A DNA stretch of 64,000 bases from Arenicellales bacterium (GCA_028284225.1 JANQSD010000022.1:62001-126000), one strand, 5' to 3'; numbered from the stretch's first letter, positions 49,929 through 59,246 are shown. Numbers and translations are program-made. Notes: generated from the sequence alone by a model not told the origin.

Positions 49929-50889
49929 TTTTCTGCAAGCTCTGTCTGACAAATTTTTGTTCGAGGATATTTGTACCCCATTGATCACCAAAATATTCTT
50001 CAGCCAGGACAAAACCATGTTTCTCATAAAGCTTGCGTGCTGCGTCCAAGCCTTTCACTGTCCACAAATGTGTTTGTTCAAATCCATGTTTATCACAAAA
50101 ATCAAGTGCACGGGTTAGCAATGACTCACCGACTCCAGCGCCTCGCATTGTGTTACTTACAATGAACCAGCGTAAATGAGCAATGCCCTCATCTAAATCT
50201 TCACCGTCAATGGATATGCTGCCGATAATTCGCCCGCCGGTCTCAGCGCGCCAGGTTTCATTTTGCGGTGAGTCAATACGGCTAAAGAATTCAGCAATAT
50301 CCCCTGTAATTCTGGTTTCAAACTTTCGACCAAATCCATATTGTTGATTCATGTGGGCGTGCATTAACTCGATGATGCGGCCAAGGATTGTCGGTGTGTA
50401 GCCTTTTTTAATGTTGATTATGTGGTTAGACGGGTTAAATTCTGATTGGCTGGAGCTTGCTCTTAATGCAGTCGAATATTGTTGTAAGCCCTTTAAAACG
50501 CATTGCTGAGAGGATGTGCTCAGTTGGCTAAGAGCCGCTGACACTTGTTTCTCTGCATAGTGATCAATAACGCGTAATGTTTTTCTGCCCTTGTCGGTAA
50601 GATAAAGATACTTTATTCGTGTATCTTGCTTGGATCGTCGTTCAGTTATTTCTTGTCTTTCCAGTAGTGATTTGACCAGGCGGCTAACTGTCGATTTTTC
50701 CAGTAACAATAATTCGCACAGCGCTGATGCTGATAGACCTTCAGACCTTCCGATTTCAATAATAGCGTGAACGGCTGAGGCAGAAAGATCAGTGCCGGCC
50801 ATTGTTTTATTCATAAAACCGAATTCGCGAACGAGGTTACGCGAGGCAAGCCTTACATCTGAGACCAGTGATGACAATTCTTGTTGCAT
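49915..50889 (-). CDS. MarR-GNAT fusion protein
   Basis: 324 residues. Residues about 20-140 are a MarR winged helix (SASALCELLLLEKSTVSRLVKSLLERQEITERRSKQDTR). Residues about 160-320 are a GNAT acetyltransferase with IAHLRWFIVSNTMRGAGVGESLLTRALDFCDKHGF and KLYEKHGFVLAEEY, including the R/Q-x-x-G-x-G/A acetyl-CoA loop. It may acetylate a small molecule that also controls DNA binding. ATG 50889 is preferred over the TTG at 50922, which lies inside the dyad at 50908-50924. Confidence 0.8.
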   Translation of the reverse strand: MQQELSSLVSDVRLASRNLVREFGFMNKTMAGTDLSASAVHAIIEIGRSEGLSASALCELLLLEKSTVSRLVKSLLERQEITERRSKQDTRIKYLYLTDKGRKTLRVIDHYAEKQVSAALSQLSTSSQQCVLKGLQQYSTALRASSSQSEFNPSNHIINIKKGYTPTILGRIIELMHAHMNQQYGFGRKFETRITGDIAEFFSRIDSPQNETWRAETGGRIIGSISIDGEDLDEGIAHLRWFIVSNTMRGAGVGESLLTRALDFCDKHGFEQTHLWTVKGLDAARKLYEKHGFVLAEEYFGDQWGTNILEQKFVRQSLQKITPY

Positions 50890-50907
50890 AGCCAGTGAGT
50901 TCAATAC

Positions 50908-50924
50908 AGTTGTATTATACAACT
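50908..50924. promoter_or_regulatory. 17-bp palindrome, candidate MarR operator
   Basis: AGTTGTAT-T-ATACAACT is a perfect dyad around one central base, 19 bases upstream of ATG 50889. MarR-type proteins use 16-20-bp dyads of this kind for autoregulation. Binding is inferred. Confidence 0.55.
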
Positions 50925-51006
50925 ATATTGAATTAATCAGCTGCCGTCAAGACAGAACTTAAGCTTACTCTAACTTGAATTTTGTTTAGAAAACTCTTGG
51001 AAAACG

Positions 51007-51915
51007 CTATTGCGCCGTTAGCTCATCATGTAACCAATCCATGAATATGTCTAATTCAGCCCGTGGTTTGCATGCTGGGTGCAGATACACAGATAAACCT
51101 TCGGGTAGGATCAGGCTTTCTTTGAACGGCCTTAATAACTGGCCTGTTTGTATTAGCTGATTAGTTGTTTGCCGCCAGGCCAGGGCGATGCCATGACCCT
51201 CGATTGCAGATTGAATCATCATGGGGTAACTGTCATAGATGATGCCTTGGTAGCCAACCTGCAATGGGATTCTAATCCGCTCAAGCCATTCGTCCCACTC
51301 TATCCAGTCTTGAGGGTGAACTTTGTGATGCAACAGTTGATAGTTCGGTAACTCGTCGATTGGCAAGGGATAATCTTGTTGGCCCAGATACTTTGGGCTG
51401 CACACCGGGAAGACTTCATCAGCAGCAGTGAACGCTAATTCACAATCACCGCTTTTTCGGGTGGACGTTTGCAGGGCCACATCGAAATAATCCTGTGATT
51501 CGGTGACGGGCAGGGTTGAAACAGATACTTTAACTTCTATATTTTGATGCTGCTGATAAAACGTCGATAGTCGTGGCATTAGCCAATAAAGACCTTCGCA
51601 AAGTTGCGCAAAAAGTAATATTTCGTTGGGCTTATAGACTTCACGCAATTTTGTAGTGCTGGCAGATAATGTTTCGAGTGCACTTGAGACAGCATTAGTA
51701 AATTCAATGCCCTGGTCGGTTAAGTAAACAGCCCGATTTCTTCTGGTGAACAGTTTTGTGCCCAGATTGTCTTCAAGTAATCTAATCTGCCGGCTTATTG
51801 CTGCCTGTGTTAACCCCAGTTCTTCAGCGGCTTTTGTTACGCTGCCAAGCCGTGAGGTAGCTTCAAACGGCAGCAGGCTGGCTAAAGGTGGCAATGTTTT
51901 TCTGAATTTATTCAT
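51007..51915 (-). CDS. LysR-family regulator (GcvA-like)
   Basis: 302 residues. PFEATSRLGSVTKAAEELGLTQAAISRQIRLLEDNLGTKLF is the DNA-binding domain; the effector domain (about 90-295) resembles the GcvA/TrpI branch. It is divergent from the EamA transporter gene at 52015, with a 99-base AT-rich region between, so that transporter may be its target. The coinducer is unknown. Confidence 0.85.
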   Translation of the reverse strand: MNKFRKTLPPLASLLPFEATSRLGSVTKAAEELGLTQAAISRQIRLLEDNLGTKLFTRRNRAVYLTDQGIEFTNAVSSALETLSASTTKLREVYKPNEILLFAQLCEGLYWLMPRLSTFYQQHQNIEVKVSVSTLPVTESQDYFDVALQTSTRKSGDCELAFTAADEVFPVCSPKYLGQQDYPLPIDELPNYQLLHHKVHPQDWIEWDEWLERIRIPLQVGYQGIIYDSYPMMIQSAIEGHGIALAWRQTTNQLIQTGQLLRPFKESLILPEGLSVYLHPACKPRAELDIFMDWLHDELTAQ

Positions 51916-52014
51916 TACTTAAAATTATGTATTTTAAAATATTTATCAATTTTATTAAGGAAAAATAAAAACTAAACTTAATTATAGATTATGTTATCAA
52001 GAGTCAAATATTAA

Positions 52015-52938
52015 ATGGAAAAATCTATTGGGTCAAACACAGACAATCTGAAACTTGGCATTTTTTCAATATTAGTAGCTGTTTTTTCGTTATCAATTGG
52101 GGACGCAATAATCAAGTCATACAGTATTGCCGTACCTTTATGGCAAATGTATGTTGTCAGATCAATGATCGCGTTGCCGATACTGATAGTGATCATTAAA
52201 CTGACTCAACCGTCATTAACTTTAATACCCAAATCGATTCAATGGGTTGCGTTACGGAGCCTGTTGCTGGGCTGCATGTGGGTAGCTTATTACGCAGCCT
52301 TACCTCATATTGATTTATCAGTAGCAGCCGCGATTTATTACACTATTCCACTTTTTATCACTTTGTTTTCGGCCTGGTTTACCCAGGATTCAGTGAGTTA
52401 CAAATCCTGGGCCGCAATCATCACAGGATTTGTCGGTGTTTTAATCATTGTTCGCCCGACTACAAATGCCTTAAACATTTATATGTTTCTTCCGCTGCTT
52501 GCAGCTATTCTGTATGCCATTGCAATGATTCTTACTCGCACTAAATGTATCGATGAAAGTCCAAAAATCTTGTCGTTAAGCTTAAACGTAATGTTTATCG
52601 TTATGGGATTAATCGCAACAATGTTGTTAACAGTTTTAGAGCTTGATGATGTAACCCGGCAATCCAATACATTTTTGTTAGGTAATTGGCGAGTGCTGGA
52701 TGCACAGGGTTGGTTAGTAATGTCCGCATTAGGGGTTGTTATTATTTTAGGTAGCTGGTTTGCTGCCATCGCCTACCAGAACGGCCCGTCACAAATTATT
52801 GCTTCATTTGATTATTCATATCTGGTATTCAGTGTTATTTGGGGATTAGTGTTTTTTGCAGAGACGCCTGATGGACGAAGCATAGTAGGAATGGTACTCA
52901 TTGTGGCAGCGGGCCTGACGATCATCAGAGCATCCTAG
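52015..52938 (+). CDS. EamA (DMT superfamily) transporter
   Basis: 307 residues, ten helices in two repeats: SLSIGDAIIKSYSIAVPLWQMYVVRS and VVRPTTNALNIYMFLPLLAAILYAIAMILTRTKC. SAM- or amino-acid-transporter-like subgroup of EamA; the substrate is unknown. Divergent from the LysR gene, its probable regulator. The last helix ends VLIVAAGLTIIRAS. Confidence 0.82.
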   Translation: MEKSIGSNTDNLKLGIFSILVAVFSLSIGDAIIKSYSIAVPLWQMYVVRSMIALPILIVIIKLTQPSLTLIPKSIQWVALRSLLLGCMWVAYYAALPHIDLSVAAAIYYTIPLFITLFSAWFTQDSVSYKSWAAIITGFVGVLIIVRPTTNALNIYMFLPLLAAILYAIAMILTRTKCIDESPKILSLSLNVMFIVMGLIATMLLTVLELDDVTRQSNTFLLGNWRVLDAQGWLVMSALGVVIILGSWFAAIAYQNGPSQIIASFDYSYLVFSVIWGLVFFAETPDGRSIVGMVLIVAAGLTIIRAS

Positions 52939-52955
52939 CTAACTGATGGTAGGTT

Positions 52956-53363
52956 TTATTGTTTATCTAATTTCACAGATGTATCTATAGCCGGTAGCCA
53001 GGGTTGTGCAGAGCTGCACCAGATTTGAAATTGAGGCGGTAATTCAGATCGGTGTTCTACTGTGCCCATACGAATGTTGTATGCTTCGGGTTTTTCGCTT
53101 GCAGAACAAGAATAAATCCCGGAGCCACAGTTATCACAGAAGGCTTGTTGCCTTAAGTTGCCGCTTTCACCCGTTTTGACATAGATCTTAGGATTCCCCT
53201 TGAGTAGATTAAAATTTTCGGCCTGCACCACCCCAATTGTCCGAAAAGCAGATGCTGATAAGGCCTGACAATCAGTACAATGACAAATTCCAACAGATTT
53301 TTCGTCTAACTCAGCCTCGTAGAGGATGGCGCCACAATGGCAACTACCGTTAATTTTCATCAT
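52956..53363 (-). CDS. GFA-family (CENP-V/S-hydroxymethylglutathione synthase-like) zinc protein
   Basis: 135 residues with the zinc-binding Cys set: GSCHCGAILYEAE, GICHCTDCQALSASAFRTIG and QAFCDNCGSGIYSC. Family members were linked to glutathione-dependent formaldehyde handling, but many have unknown roles. The protein is complete; a second ATG one codon downstream is possible. Divergent from the rhomboid gene by about 110 bases. Confidence 0.84.
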   Translation of the reverse strand: MMKINGSCHCGAILYEAELDEKSVGICHCTDCQALSASAFRTIGVVQAENFNLLKGNPKIYVKTGESGNLRQQAFCDNCGSGIYSCSASEKPEAYNIRMGTVEHRSELPPQFQIWCSSAQPWLPAIDTSVKLDKQ

Positions 53364-53474
53364 ACAACTCTTGAGTAATCATGTTTTCTGGGGACTTAAT
53401 AACACAGCAGTATAATAGATCGTTTATTTTTTCATCAATCGCTATATTTATATCTTGCTTTGCATCCCCATCTA

Positions 53475-54362
53475 ATGATGATGAATGGTTCGTATTCAAT
53501 TGTTTTTTCTCATCAGGCTTATCAAGTTTGTGCAGATCGTCAGTTTGTTTTGCAATCCAGAGGAATTGATTCGCAAATCTTAACGACTGAAGATGGTTAT
53601 GGCTTGATTGTCGAGTCAAGGTTTGCCGAGCAGGCACGAGTAGAAATGAATGCCTATGTTGATGAAAATATTATCAATGCACCGCCGCCATCAACATCAG
53701 CGACTCGCTATTTAAATCCAATTCCAGGATTAGCCGGCTACTTTTTGCTACTCAGCCTGGTCAGTGCTGCTGCAGGTTTTGGACTATTTGGCGTTGACTG
53801 GTATACCCAGGGTCGAATCGACAGCCAGCAGATTTATGCCGGTGAAATCTGGCGCCTGGCTACAGCATTAACCTTGCATGCCAGCGGGCAGCACTTACTA
53901 TCAAACATCGGATTTGGCCTGTTTTTCCTGTATTTTGCCGGGCGTTATCTGGGTTATGGCCTGGCCGGCTTATCGATGTTTGGCGGTGGTATTCTTGGTA
54001 ATGCCATCAATATTTATATGCAAGGATCGACGCACTTTAGCATTGGTGCATCCACCGCCGTATTTGCCATACTTGGTGTGCTTTGTGCTTATGTCTGGAG
54101 GATGAAATACTTTTCGCAGCTATCCTGGTCTAAACGCCTGGGTCCTATTTTTGGTGGTATTGCGTTACTGGCATTCACCGGAACTTCTGGTGAGAATACC
54201 GACATTGGCGCACATTTATGGGGGTTTGTCGGTGGTTTGGTAATAGGTGGGTTAGTTGCAACATTCAACTCAAAATTTCCCATCGATAATACTGCCCAGA
54301 AAGCTTATGGGGTAGTGGTTATTGTGCTGATTGGGTTGGCGTGGTTGCTGGCTGCATTTTGA
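53475..54362 (+). CDS. Rhomboid family intramembrane serine protease
   Basis: About 296 residues. A soluble N-terminal region (about 1-65, FVLQSRGIDSQILTTEDGYGLIVES) resembles the small signal-transducing domain found before rhomboids. Then come seven or so helices. LHASGQHLLSNIGFGLFFL holds the His-Asn pair, FSIGASTAVFAILG the catalytic Ser (GxSx), and DIGAHLWGFVGG the catalytic His. It cleaves membrane proteins inside the bilayer. The start lies among three consecutive ATG codons at 53475-53483; a TTG at 53460 is also in frame. Confidence 0.83.
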   Translation: MMMNGSYSIVFSHQAYQVCADRQFVLQSRGIDSQILTTEDGYGLIVESRFAEQARVEMNAYVDENIINAPPPSTSATRYLNPIPGLAGYFLLLSLVSAAAGFGLFGVDWYTQGRIDSQQIYAGEIWRLATALTLHASGQHLLSNIGFGLFFLYFAGRYLGYGLAGLSMFGGGILGNAINIYMQGSTHFSIGASTAVFAILGVLCAYVWRMKYFSQLSWSKRLGPIFGGIALLAFTGTSGENTDIGAHLWGFVGGLVIGGLVATFNSKFPIDNTAQKAYGVVVIVLIGLAWLLAAF

Positions 54363-54430
54363 CCCCCTCTAACTCCCCCTGGAAGGGGGAGAACGAAATT
54401 CCTCCCCTCTCAGGGGAGGCTAGGAGGGGT
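54362..54430. repeat. Double-hairpin intergenic element between convergent genes
   Basis: Two perfect 7-bp hairpins stand side by side: CTCCCCC/GGGGGAG (54373-54391) and CCTCCCC/GGGGAGG (54401-54419), enclosed by imperfect outer arms ACCCCCTCTA and TAGGAGGGGT. It fills the gap between the rhomboid and ogt stops and could end transcription from both sides, though there is no clear U-run. The form matches a GC-rich palindromic repeat. Confidence 0.55.
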
Positions 54431-54434
54431 GAGA

Positions 54435-54950
54435 TCAAAAATCAAACTGATATTGTTGCGCAGCCCGTTTGGATTTAGGCAGATGACTTTGCTCGTGTGC
54501 CAGCAACCATTGTTTAGTCGGTAAACCTCCGCCAAAGCCGGTAAGTGCTCCAGTAGAACCAATCACACGATGGCAGGGAATAACAATCGGGATCGGATTA
54601 GCGCCGTTGGCAGCACCAACTGCACGCGAAGCTTTGGGTCGATCTATGGTTTGTGCTAACTCACCATAACTGGTGGTTTCACCGTAAGGGATGTCTAACA
54701 GTGCTTTCCAGACCTGCTGTTGGAATTCAGTACCATCCGGGTCCAGCGGCAGATCGAATGTTTTGAGTTTACCCTGGAAATAATGGTCGAGTTGCTTTAT
54801 AGCCCGCTTGAATGGCTGCTTGGTTTGTTGCCAGTCAGGTTGGGGGCGACGTTGTTTCGAGCCTTCGGGGAAGCTCATCTGTTTAATGACTTTGCCATCA
54901 CCGGCGATGAAAATGTTGCCGATGGGCGTCTTATGATAGATGTAATACAT
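54435..54950 (-). CDS. ogt: Methylated-DNA-protein-cysteine methyltransferase
   Basis: 171 residues. LDPDGTEFQQQVWKALLDIPYGETTSYGELAQTI is the recognition helix region. The active site is IPCHRVIGSTGALTGFGGG with the acceptor Cys; the protein is used once, taking the alkyl group from O6-alkylguanine. It follows the Ada-AraC-AlkA-like gene by 10 bases, so both are probably expressed together. Confidence 0.9.
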   Translation of the reverse strand: MYYIYHKTPIGNIFIAGDGKVIKQMSFPEGSKQRRPQPDWQQTKQPFKRAIKQLDHYFQGKLKTFDLPLDPDGTEFQQQVWKALLDIPYGETTSYGELAQTIDRPKASRAVGAANGANPIPIVIPCHRVIGSTGALTGFGGGLPTKQWLLAHEQSHLPKSKRAAQQYQFDF

Positions 54951-54960
54951 ACCTTATAGT

Positions 54961-56430
54961 TTAGGTTAAATTCCAAATATGCATAGCCGCGTATGCACGC
55001 CAGGGTCGCCAGTTTTCAGCATACTCAAGCAGCTTAGCAGTCTTTATTCTATCGCCCTTAGCATAAAGTTGGGCGGCTTTTTTCTCCAGCACCAAATCAC
55101 CTTCCAGCAGAGCATCCGGATGGGCCAGTGCGCGCATGGCAATATACTGCGCAGTCCAAGGGCCGATGCCTTTAATCGATAATAGTTGTTTAATCATCTG
55201 TTCGGGCTGTTGATTGTTATTAAAATTCAATTTGCCTGCAGCAACAGCCTGGGCAACACGAGCAATAGTGGCCGCTCGGGCTTTGGGCATGGGCAAACTT
55301 TCAATGTCAAGCTTGGCCAGGATTTCCGGAGTCGGGAATAGGAATTCGGTTGCCGATTTTTGCGGCAGTTTGTTGCCGTATTGCTGCACGATCTTACCCA
55401 TGACGGTAGTAGCGCCAACCACTGAAATCTGTTGACCGACAATGGCTCTTACCGCAATTTCAAAACCATCCCAGGCACCCGGTACTCGCATTCCCGGGTT
55501 TTTCTTGACAATGGACCAGAGTGTTTTGTCTGTTTTTAAGCCCGTCAGTATGATCTGTGGGTCCGCACCAAGGTCGAAGATGCGTTTTACTTTTTCTATG
55601 ACAATAAATAAATCTGCAGGTGTTGATAATTGGATTTCACAAATCAGCTGATATTTGTCCGGGTCACAACTCACTCGAATTGAACCTGGCGCAGTTGGTG
55701 TGCCGATAGAACGAGTGTAGTTGTCATCAACAACGTTTTCTACACCGGGTGTAGCTCGTTTAGACAAAAAATCTAATAAATACTGCCAGTTATAAGGTGG
55801 TCGATAGGGTAGTTTGAACACATACGAGTCACGATGTAGCGCTTGGCGTTTTGTTGATTTGACTTTTCTTAGTTGAGAAGGGGTAAGGCCATAGGTCTGC
55901 TTAATATGATCATTGAATCGACGTAAGCTGCTGTAGCCGGAACTCATCGCTACCTGTGTCATAGGCAGGGTTGTTTCATCAATTAAGCGTTTGGCTGAAT
56001 GTAACCGATGGGTTTGTACAACAGCAATAGGAGAAGCACCCAGGTGCTGATTAAAAAGTCGGTTTAAATGACGCTCGGAAATACCAAGACGGCCAGCAAA
56101 GGCTGCTAAGTCCTTTTCATCCAGATCACCGTCGGCGATTAAGCGTAAAGCACGCGAAACCGTGGATGACGTTCCGGACCACACCGGTGTGCCGGGCGAT
56201 GTTTCTGGACGGCAGCGCAAGCAGGGTCTATAACCGTTAGCGCCTGCCTGGGCAGCAGTCTTGAAAAAAGTCACATTCTTGAAGCTGGGCAGTTTCACCG
56301 GACACACCGGTCGGCAATAAATGCCCGTTGTCTTAACTCCGATAAAAAATTTGCCATCAAAGCGTGCATCTTTTGACAGCCAGGCTTGTTTACAGGTTGC
56401 TTGATTAAGTTCCATTGATGCATTAAACAT
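54961..56430 (-). CDS. Ada-AraC-AlkA fusion: alkylation-repair DNA glycosylase
   Basis: 489 residues. Residues about 1-80 are an Ada zinc-binding domain (TTGIYCRPVCP and YRPCLRCRPE, four Cys). Residues about 90-185 are an AraC-type helix-turn-helix (LAAFAGRLGISERHLNRLFNQHLGASPI). About 190-489 is an AlkA-type N-domain and HhH-GPD glycosylase (VGQQISVVGATTVMGKI and LLSIKGIGPWTAQYIAMRALAHPDALLEGD, with the catalytic Asp). It senses methyl damage, activates transcription and removes 3-methyladenine. Confidence 0.86.
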   Translation of the reverse strand: MFNASMELNQATCKQAWLSKDARFDGKFFIGVKTTGIYCRPVCPVKLPSFKNVTFFKTAAQAGANGYRPCLRCRPETSPGTPVWSGTSSTVSRALRLIADGDLDEKDLAAFAGRLGISERHLNRLFNQHLGASPIAVVQTHRLHSAKRLIDETTLPMTQVAMSSGYSSLRRFNDHIKQTYGLTPSQLRKVKSTKRQALHRDSYVFKLPYRPPYNWQYLLDFLSKRATPGVENVVDDNYTRSIGTPTAPGSIRVSCDPDKYQLICEIQLSTPADLFIVIEKVKRIFDLGADPQIILTGLKTDKTLWSIVKKNPGMRVPGAWDGFEIAVRAIVGQQISVVGATTVMGKIVQQYGNKLPQKSATEFLFPTPEILAKLDIESLPMPKARAATIARVAQAVAAGKLNFNNNQQPEQMIKQLLSIKGIGPWTAQYIAMRALAHPDALLEGDLVLEKKAAQLYAKGDRIKTAKLLEYAENWRPWRAYAAMHIWNLT

Positions 56431-56508
56431 AAAAGAAACTATATTATTAGCGGGTTCAATGTAATGCTAGCCAAAATCGGACATGGTTCTAGCAGTGGGC
56501 AACAGACT

Positions 56509-57393
56509 TTAAGCTTTTGAGGCTTGTGTGGTCAGCAAAATCACCCCTATGAAAACTAAGCCTATACCTATGAAGACACTGAGTGATAGGGTTTCACCAA
56601 GAATTAGGATTCCAATTAGGACAGCCACAATAGTGCGCAAATAACTCACGCTGGTCGTGCCTGAAGAACCTAGTGTTTTCAGCAGCCTGAAATAGATAAC
56701 CAGAGCAATGCCGGTTGAGAATAACCCCAAAGTGATTGCAGCTAAAACAGATGATAATTCCGGCTCTAAAGTCCAGGGTTGTTCAATGATAAAAGTAATT
56801 GGCAACATGACCAGGGTTGCAACTAACAGCGTTCCAAATGCAGTAGCTAACGGGGATATGCCGGTAAACGATTTTCCATAAATGGCTGCACCGGCATAAC
56901 AGACAGTTGCCAATATGATAGCGAGTTGGGCAATAATGTTTTCGCCAAGACCATATAACGATTCGACACCGATGATTAAAATCACGCCCGATAATCCAAT
57001 TGCTGCACCCCAGCCCTTTTTGGCAGAAGTCGCTTCGTGCTTAATCCAAAAATAGGTAAGTAAAAATACGAAAACAGGAGTAGTAGAGTTAAGGATGGCA
57101 GCCACTGAGCTGTCCACATATTGCTGACCCCAGGCTAATAAAGTCCAGGGAAAAATGCAATTCAGGCAGGATTGAATCAGCAATTTAATCGAAGTTTTTG
57201 AGTTTTTAGGTGGTAATTCCTTTCGTGCCAGACAAATTCCTAACAGCAATATTGTCGCGATAGTGACCCTGATGCTGACAACTGATAATGGCGGAATCGA
57301 AGCTACCGCAATTTTTATTAATGGATAGGAAGCACCCCAGAAAAATGAAAGCAAGCCGAGTAGGGCGTATTCCTTGATTAAACTCTGATTCAT
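56509..57393 (-). CDS. EamA (DMT superfamily) transporter
   Basis: 294 residues, ten helices: GLLSFFWGASYPLIKIAVASIPPLSVVSIRV starts repeat 1 and GSSGTTSVSYLRTIVAVLIGILILGETLS closes repeat 2. Substrate unknown. ATG 57393 is used; a TTG six codons upstream is weaker. It stands in a 107-base divergent gap with an ArsR-like gene that may control it. Confidence 0.82.
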   Translation of the reverse strand: MNQSLIKEYALLGLLSFFWGASYPLIKIAVASIPPLSVVSIRVTIATILLLGICLARKELPPKNSKTSIKLLIQSCLNCIFPWTLLAWGQQYVDSSVAAILNSTTPVFVFLLTYFWIKHEATSAKKGWGAAIGLSGVILIIGVESLYGLGENIIAQLAIILATVCYAGAAIYGKSFTGISPLATAFGTLLVATLVMLPITFIIEQPWTLEPELSSVLAAITLGLFSTGIALVIYFRLLKTLGSSGTTSVSYLRTIVAVLIGILILGETLSLSVFIGIGLVFIGVILLTTQASKA

Positions 57394-57518
57394 AAGTGCT
57401 TCTACTAACAAGTTGTTATTTTTGCATGTTACAAGCTAAAGTTAACTTTAGGTCAAACCATCTGTAGAGTTAATTATAGGCCATTGAAGTTATTTTATAG
57501 TTCGTTTATCATCGAAGT

Positions 57519-58205
57519 ATGAATGCAGATCCTAACGTCGCCGGTGTTGCGATTTTAATTGGTGACTCCGCCAGGGCCAGCATGTTGTGTTTATTAATGG
57601 ATAAGCGTGCACGTACAGCCACCGAGTTAGCGCATGTTGCCGGTATTACACCTCAAACCGCCAGTGCACATCTGGCAAAATTAGTCCACGGCGAACTAGT
57701 CACTGTGGAAAAACAGGGCCGGCATCGTTATTATCGTTTAGCTAATGAAAACGTTGCAGCCGCTCTTGAAGCCTTGCAAGTCGTTACTACCGCGAAAATC
57801 AAGCGACCTTATCGTCCCGGCCCTAAGGATCAAAATCTAAGAAACGGCCGTATGTGTTATGACCATCTGGCTGGTACATTAGGCATTAAGATTACTCAGG
57901 CACTGGTCAATAATGGCAGCATTATCGAGATAGGTAAAAACTTTGACTTAACTGAATCAGGAGTAACGTTTCTGACTGAGTTAGGTATCGATATCGATAA
58001 GGCCAGGGCAAAGCGCCGTAAATTTAGCCAAACCTGCCTTGATTGGAGCGAGCGCCAACCGCATCTGGCCGGTGCCTTAGGTGCCGCGATTTGCGATAAA
58101 TTAGTGAGCCTGAAGTGGATCAAGCAAAAAAAGAACAGTCGGGTAGTTGAAGTTACACAGACTGGACGAAAGAATCTTAAGAAGGTTTTTGCTATTAGTT
58201 TGTAA
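57519..58205 (+). CDS. ArsR-like helix-turn-helix regulator, long form
   Basis: 228 residues. About 10-85 is an ArsR winged helix (RASMLCLLMDKRARTATELAHVAGITPQTASAHLAKLVHGELVTVEKQGRHRYYRL). About 100-228 is a second, conserved helical domain with PYRPGPKDQNLRNGRMCYDHLAGTLGIKITQALVNNG and CLDWSERQPHLAGALGAAICDKL. The RMCYDHLAG and CLDWSERR cysteines are typical of this longer ArsR branch. Divergent from the EamA gene, which may be its target. Confidence 0.8.
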   Translation: MNADPNVAGVAILIGDSARASMLCLLMDKRARTATELAHVAGITPQTASAHLAKLVHGELVTVEKQGRHRYYRLANENVAAALEALQVVTTAKIKRPYRPGPKDQNLRNGRMCYDHLAGTLGIKITQALVNNGSIIEIGKNFDLTESGVTFLTELGIDIDKARAKRRKFSQTCLDWSERQPHLAGALGAAICDKLVSLKWIKQKKNSRVVEVTQTGRKNLKKVFAISL

Positions 58206-58226
58206 ATCAATTTAATATCTTTTTTA

Positions 58227-58316
58227 CGTCATTCCCGCGAAGGCGGGAATCTAGCATGGGTTAATTCTGGACTCCCACGTTCCCCGCCTACGCACGGACA
58301 GACTGCGGGAGCGACG
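58227..58316. repeat. Palindromic intergenic repeat (CGTCATTCCCGC type)
   Basis: Starts CGTCATTCCCGCGAAGGCGGGAAT, containing an 8-bp hairpin ATTCCCGC/GCGGGAAT with a GAAG loop, and ends GCGGGAGCGACGG, which pairs with the start. Similar to the elements at 49390 and 60686. No coding potential. Confidence 0.65.
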
Positions 58317-58343
58317 GTAAGAGATATAGTAGTTGAAGGTTCA

Positions 58344-59246
58344 TTATTTAGTAGTGTCATTTGGCTTAAACAAAGACAATTTATTAGCAACCAACAACCC
58401 CGCAAGAATTAGTCCGGCGCCGATTAAGTGATAACCATACAATTTTTCACCCAGAAAAAAGTAGGCCATGATGGAGACAAAAACCGGCATAAGATGAATC
58501 GATTGACCGGCTTTTTCCGGGCCTATCAGTTTTACCCCTTCATTAAAACAAAACCAAGCCAGGATAGAAGCGGCAACCGCGACATAGATAACAGCGATAA
58601 TATTCAGACTGGTCCAGTCAAATGCAGGCTCACTAAAGGGATTAATAAGTCTGGCGAAGATTAATGGAATAATGCCGATCATTGCTAATACCGATAAGAA
58701 CTCTAACCCGCTCAATTGCTGTGGCCGCCAATGTGGTAAAAATGCGGTATAAAGCCCCCAACAAAATGTAGCAATGATGATCCAAATGTCGCCCTGGCTA
58801 AACTCAAGATTCAGTAGAGTTGATGTCTGTCCCTTGCTGACCAGGAAAATAACACCCAGGGCGGATAGCAGAATGCCGAAAAATTCTCGAATTCCAAGTT
58901 TTTGACTAAAAATTAGCCAATTGAGCAAAATGATATAAAACGGGATAGTTGAATTATATAAAACGCCATTTGGTGCAGCCGTATACTGCAGGCCAATATA
59001 AATAAAAGTGTTGTAAATACCGACAGCGATAATAGCCATAACACTGAGCCTGAACCACTCGTGTCCGTTAAGCTTTCTTTCTGAGATGACCTTGAATAAC
59101 CAGGGCGTGAGTAATAACGCAACTAACGACCAGCGCCCGGTTGAAAGGGTTAACGGCCCAATGCTGGCATGGGTAGCGCGCCCTACAATGAAGTTACCGC
59201 TCCATAGCAGGTTGGTCAGAATCAAATAAAAATAAGCACGTTGCAT
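58344..59246 (-). CDS. EamA (DMT superfamily) transporter
   Basis: 300 residues, ten helices: NLLWSGNFIVGRATHASIGPLTLSTGRWSLVAL begins repeat 1, WIIIATFCWGLYTAFLPHWRP begins repeat 2 and PVFVSIMAYFFLGEKLYGYHLIGAGLILAGLLVA ends it. Resembles the YdcZ/RhaT-like EamA group; substrate unknown. It is separated from the ArsR gene by the palindromic repeat. Confidence 0.82.
   Translation of the reverse strand: MQRAYFYLILTNLLWSGNFIVGRATHASIGPLTLSTGRWSLVALLLTPWLFKVISERKLNGHEWFRLSVMAIIAVGIYNTFIYIGLQYTAAPNGVLYNSTIPFYIILLNWLIFSQKLGIREFFGILLSALGVIFLVSKGQTSTLLNLEFSQGDIWIIIATFCWGLYTAFLPHWRPQQLSGLEFLSVLAMIGIIPLIFARLINPFSEPAFDWTSLNIIAVIYVAVAASILAWFCFNEGVKLIGPEKAGQSIHLMPVFVSIMAYFFLGEKLYGYHLIGAGLILAGLLVANKLSLFKPNDTTK

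Noticed and set aside
53350-53637. Minus-strand gene overlapping the rhomboid start
   Set aside because: It overlaps the conserved N-terminal region of the rhomboid protein and shows no family features.
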